This document shows, one piece after another, positions 55,404 through 58,133 of a DNA stretch of 58,133 nucleotides (position 1 is the first letter of the stretch; each line of letters starts with the position of its first letter). A program made the translations under genes and the position numbers. The stretch lies in NCBI GenBank assembly GCA_026391255.1, contig JAPLDU010000106.1:5358-63490 (forward strand), in the 5' to 3' direction. Source of the stretch: Bacteroidia bacterium. Lineage in GTDB: Bacteria; Bacteroidota; Bacteroidia; Bacteroidales; JAPLDU01. The notes under the pieces were generated by a model that did not search any database, was not told the origin of the DNA, and worked only from the letters and a program-made list of their open reading frames with translations.

Positions 55404-57212
55404 ATGAAAAGACTAATAATCATTATTTTGTTGGTTTCTTCAACTTCATTATATGCCCAATTCCTTAACAATAGTGCAAACGTGTGGTATTTTGGCAACA
55501 GGGCGGGAATTGATTTCAATTCAGGTACGCCGGTCGCCTTAACAAATGGACAAATAGATACACAGGAAGGTGTGGCCACAATCTGCGATACATTAGGAAA
55601 TTTTTTGTTCTATACTGATGGAACTACGGTTTGGGACAGAAGCAATAATCCAATGCCAAACGGAAACGGCACACTCCATGGACACTGGTCATCGACACAG
55701 TCGGCAATTATTGTCCCGAATTTAGGTAATTATAACATGTACTATATTTTTACTGTTGATGAATTAGGGGGAGCAAACGGTTTGCAATATTCACTTGTCA
55801 ATATGTTACTTCCCGGAAACGGAACTGCAGCAAACCCATTGGGAGACATCGTAACCACCGAAATGAACATTCCTCTTGTTACACCTGTTTGCGAAAAAAT
55901 CACCGCAGTTTTGAAAGCCAGTTCAATTGATTACTGGGTAATTGCACACGGTTGGAATAATAATAATTTTTATTTGTATGAAGTCACACCTATGGGTGTA
56001 AATACCACGCCTATTATTCAATCAATCGGGCATATTCATACCGGAGGAACCGGAAATATCAACAGTGTAGGATATATGAAGACTTCTCCCTTACAGAATA
56101 AACTGGCGCTTGTGGACAGAAACTATACCTGTATTGATATTTATGATTTTAATAATGCCACAGGGGTTATTTCAAATGAACTTTCCATCCCGATGCTTAA
56201 TACTACATTATGCGGGCTTGAATTTTCTATGTCGGGCGATTATTTGTACATGGAAAATAAAGATACCCTTTTCAGATATAAATTCGCGACCGGAGTGCTG
56301 ACAGGTGTCACGATAGACGACATGAGCGTATTCACCACTTCCAATATAGCAATAAGGGCAATGCAACTGGGCCCCGATGGCAAGATTTATGTAAGCATCC
56401 GGGATAATAATTATTTAAGCGTAATTTCAAACCCTGATGACCCGGTAACACAACTGACAGTGGACGGCGTATTTCTTGATACCGATTTATCAGGCAGAAA
56501 ATGTGAATTTGGATTGCCTACGATTTTCTATTACAAAGGCTGGTGTTATCTTGCCGCACCAACCATCAATCCATCCGATACAATCAGCATTTGCCAGGGA
56601 GATACTGTAACACTCATATCAAGCCCCGCATACAGTTATCTGTGGTCTGACGCATCCACTGACCAGTCAGTTACCGTGACTGCTGCCGGTAACTATGCTG
56701 TGACTATTTCCAATCAGGTAGGATGTGTTGCTTTTTCAACTCCTACTGCTGTGCAGGTCTATACTCCAGTAATACCGGTGATCACCAAGAACGGTAATTA
56801 CCTGGAATCCTCTTCTGCCGTAACTTATCAATGGTACTTCAACGGTAATCTCATTAACGGTGCAACCGGACAACAACTGTTCCTGTCACAAGCCGGAAAT
56901 TATACGGTTCAGATCACTGATAATATGGGCTGTACGGCCATATCATCTGAATTTGTTTACTTAAATATCAATGAAATTGATGATCATACAAATATTACGA
57001 TAAATAGAAATCCTGCAAATGGCTGCTTTACTGCCAATATTCCCATGACTGCAAAAGAAATCCGGGTATTTGATGTATCAGGTAAATTGATTATTAATAT
57101 AGATACAAAAAGCAGAACTAAGATTGATTTCAGGCTTGCTGAAAAAGGAGTTTATTTTTTAAGTGTCTATATTGGAAATGAATATTGTACGGAAAAGTTG
57201 ATAGTTTATTAA
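55404..57212 (+). CDS. Secreted beta-propeller protein with Ig-like domains and T9SS tail
   Basis: A 602-residue protein. The signal peptide (IIIILLVSSTSLYAQ) is followed by a propeller-like region (about 20-385) that starts NVWYFGNRAGIDFNSGTPVA and includes GNFLFYTDGTTVWDRSNNPM and PDGKIYVSIRDNNYLSVISN. This is the usual start of a Bacteroidota family often fused to gliding-motility-type C-terminal domains. Two Ig-like segments follow (SYLWSDASTDQSVTVTAAG; YQWYFNGNLINGATGQQLFL). The final about 75 residues are a degenerate type A T9SS tail (ITINRNPANGCFTANIP ... GVYFLSVYI). Ligand unknown. The stop is 8 bases before the tatD start codon, so the two may share a transcript. Confidence 0.88.
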   Translation: MKRLIIIILLVSSTSLYAQFLNNSANVWYFGNRAGIDFNSGTPVALTNGQIDTQEGVATICDTLGNFLFYTDGTTVWDRSNNPMPNGNGTLHGHWSSTQSAIIVPNLGNYNMYYIFTVDELGGANGLQYSLVNMLLPGNGTAANPLGDIVTTEMNIPLVTPVCEKITAVLKASSIDYWVIAHGWNNNNFYLYEVTPMGVNTTPIIQSIGHIHTGGTGNINSVGYMKTSPLQNKLALVDRNYTCIDIYDFNNATGVISNELSIPMLNTTLCGLEFSMSGDYLYMENKDTLFRYKFATGVLTGVTIDDMSVFTTSNIAIRAMQLGPDGKIYVSIRDNNYLSVISNPDDPVTQLTVDGVFLDTDLSGRKCEFGLPTIFYYKGWCYLAAPTINPSDTISICQGDTVTLISSPAYSYLWSDASTDQSVTVTAAGNYAVTISNQVGCVAFSTPTAVQVYTPVIPVITKNGNYLESSSAVTYQWYFNGNLINGATGQQLFLSQAGNYTVQITDNMGCTAISSEFVYLNINEIDDHTNITINRNPANGCFTANIPMTAKEIRVFDVSGKLIINIDTKSRTKIDFRLAEKGVYFLSVYIGNEYCTEKLIVY

Positions 57213-57220
57213 ATCCCAAA

Positions 57221-57988
57221 ATGAATCTTATTGACACCCATTCCCACATTTACCTTGATGATTTCAGTAAGGATACCCCGGAGACCATCCGGCGGGCAAT
57301 TGAATCGGGTCTTTCAAAAATTTTCCTGCCGAATATTGACAGTGGATCGATTAAAGCATTGAATACACTGGCTTTAACCTATCCCGGAACTTGTTTTCCC
57401 ATGATGGGTCTGCATCCTACCTCCGTAAAAGATAATTATGAAGAAGAACTCCGTATAGTTGACAAAGAACTGGAGAAAGGCAGGTACTACGGCATTGGAG
57501 AGACCGGCATTGACTTATATTGGGATAAAACATTTAAAGAACAACAGATCATTTCATTCCGGCATCACTTTGAATTAGCATTGAAATATGACCTGCCGGT
57601 GATTATCCATTGCCGTAACTCGTTTGATGAAGTGCTTGCCGTTGTCACCGAATTTAAGGACTGCGGAATTCGCGGCATCTTTCATGCCTTTTCAGGCAAT
57701 GCAGAGCAGGCCGAAGCAGTGATAAAACTCGGCTACCTTGTTGGAATTGGAGGTGTGGTAACATATAAAAATTCAGGACTGGCAGAAGTGGTTAAAATTA
57801 TTGGGCTTGACAGCATGTCGCTTGAGACTGATGCTCCTTTTCTGCCTCCGGTACCAAAAAGAGGAATGCGTAATGAACCATCCTTTTTGATTTATACTGC
57901 CAATAAAGTGGCAGAATCACTGGGCGTCAGCATTGAGACGGTTGCTATTAAAACAACCGGAAATGCTGAAAGGCTTTTCAGAATCTGA
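57221..57988 (+). CDS. tatD: TatD family metal-dependent DNase
   Basis: A TIM-barrel metallohydrolase with 3'-5' exonuclease activity in characterised homologues. The 255-residue protein starts MNLIDTHSHIYLDDF; a TTG twelve codons earlier is in frame but would overlap the previous gene, so 57221 is preferred. Metal-site residues by position: His7, His9, Glu94 (GIGETGID), His130 (VIIHCRNSFDE), His155 (FHAFSGN) and Asp204 (LETDAPFLPP). No partner genes are visible downstream; the last 145 bases of the window show nothing further. Confidence 0.95.
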   Translation: MNLIDTHSHIYLDDFSKDTPETIRRAIESGLSKIFLPNIDSGSIKALNTLALTYPGTCFPMMGLHPTSVKDNYEEELRIVDKELEKGRYYGIGETGIDLYWDKTFKEQQIISFRHHFELALKYDLPVIIHCRNSFDEVLAVVTEFKDCGIRGIFHAFSGNAEQAEAVIKLGYLVGIGGVVTYKNSGLAEVVKIIGLDSMSLETDAPFLPPVPKRGMRNEPSFLIYTANKVAESLGVSIETVAIKTTGNAERLFRI

Positions 57989-58133
57989 ATGGTAATTAGG
58001 GTCTGCTGTTTATGTCAAGTTGTTAAGATTTTGTACTTTGTTCCTGACAGTTGAGTAAATAAAATTTTGATCTGCCGGGAAATTATTTTCAACTTATTTG
58101 CTGAGAAAGTAAACACTTTAAAAATTAGGGCAA

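Overview
The window comes from an uncultured-looking member of the Bacteroidota, probably class Bacteroidia. Reasons: several secreted proteins end in a type IX secretion (T9SS, Por-type) C-terminal sorting domain; SprB repeats are abundant; the sdhC-sdhA-sdhB order with a single di-heme cytochrome b subunit is the Bacteroidota arrangement; promoters fit the TTTG-N19-TAnnTTTG pattern, most clearly in front of the tRNA; intergenic DNA is AT-rich and full of small dispersed palindromic repeats. The genus is not identifiable by eye.

Layout. 1-8119 (minus): two adjacent secreted proteins, the first running off the left edge with no ATG in its frame, the second joining an unrecognised N-terminal domain to SprB repeats. 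8120-9438: gene-free AT-rich DNA with degenerate repeats. 9439-19533: a 3364-residue mosaic secreted protein with a strong terminator. 19764-19838: tRNA-Val. 19886-28521: housekeeping genes (folC, a secreted beta-propeller, a 3-methyladenine DNA glycosylase, sdhB/sdhA/sdhC, an M24 Xaa-Pro aminopeptidase). 29452-44681 (minus): six secreted proteins built from a shared module set. 44977-47072: an ECF sigma factor translationally coupled to a membrane protein with an outer-membrane-barrel-like C-terminus. 47766-50733: cytochrome bd oxidase, with cydB broken by an apparent small deletion. 51081-57988: a small coiled-coil membrane protein, a MORN-repeat protein followed by moaC, a MOSC-MogA fusion, another T9SS cargo, and a TatD nuclease.

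The most distinctive content is the surface-protein region. Besides SprB repeats, Asp-box propellers and T9SS tails, two modules recur that I cannot match to a named family. Module alpha (about 120 residues) carries IGVFY, CGG, AW.DD, DGF and WKIW motifs; I count seven copies in four genes. Module beta (about 140-210 residues) is an internally duplicated unit with GWS..STY, KD..G..YWP and GYQ.K motifs; it occurs in four genes. Three of the four beta proteins end exactly at the module (LTYPPN or LTYPAN) with no T9SS tail, and one is a secreted protein consisting of beta alone. The alpha/beta/SprB set may be a modular surface or matrix system.

A second theme is non-coding repeats. At least four families are interspersed: a three-hairpin GC-rich element, an AT-rich inverted repeat, and two related MITE-like elements that sit between sdhA and sdhB, between cydA and cydB, and upstream of the cyd region. 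One repeat supplies the start codon of the DNA glycosylase gene. All homology calls are from motif recognition by eye; no database search was possible.
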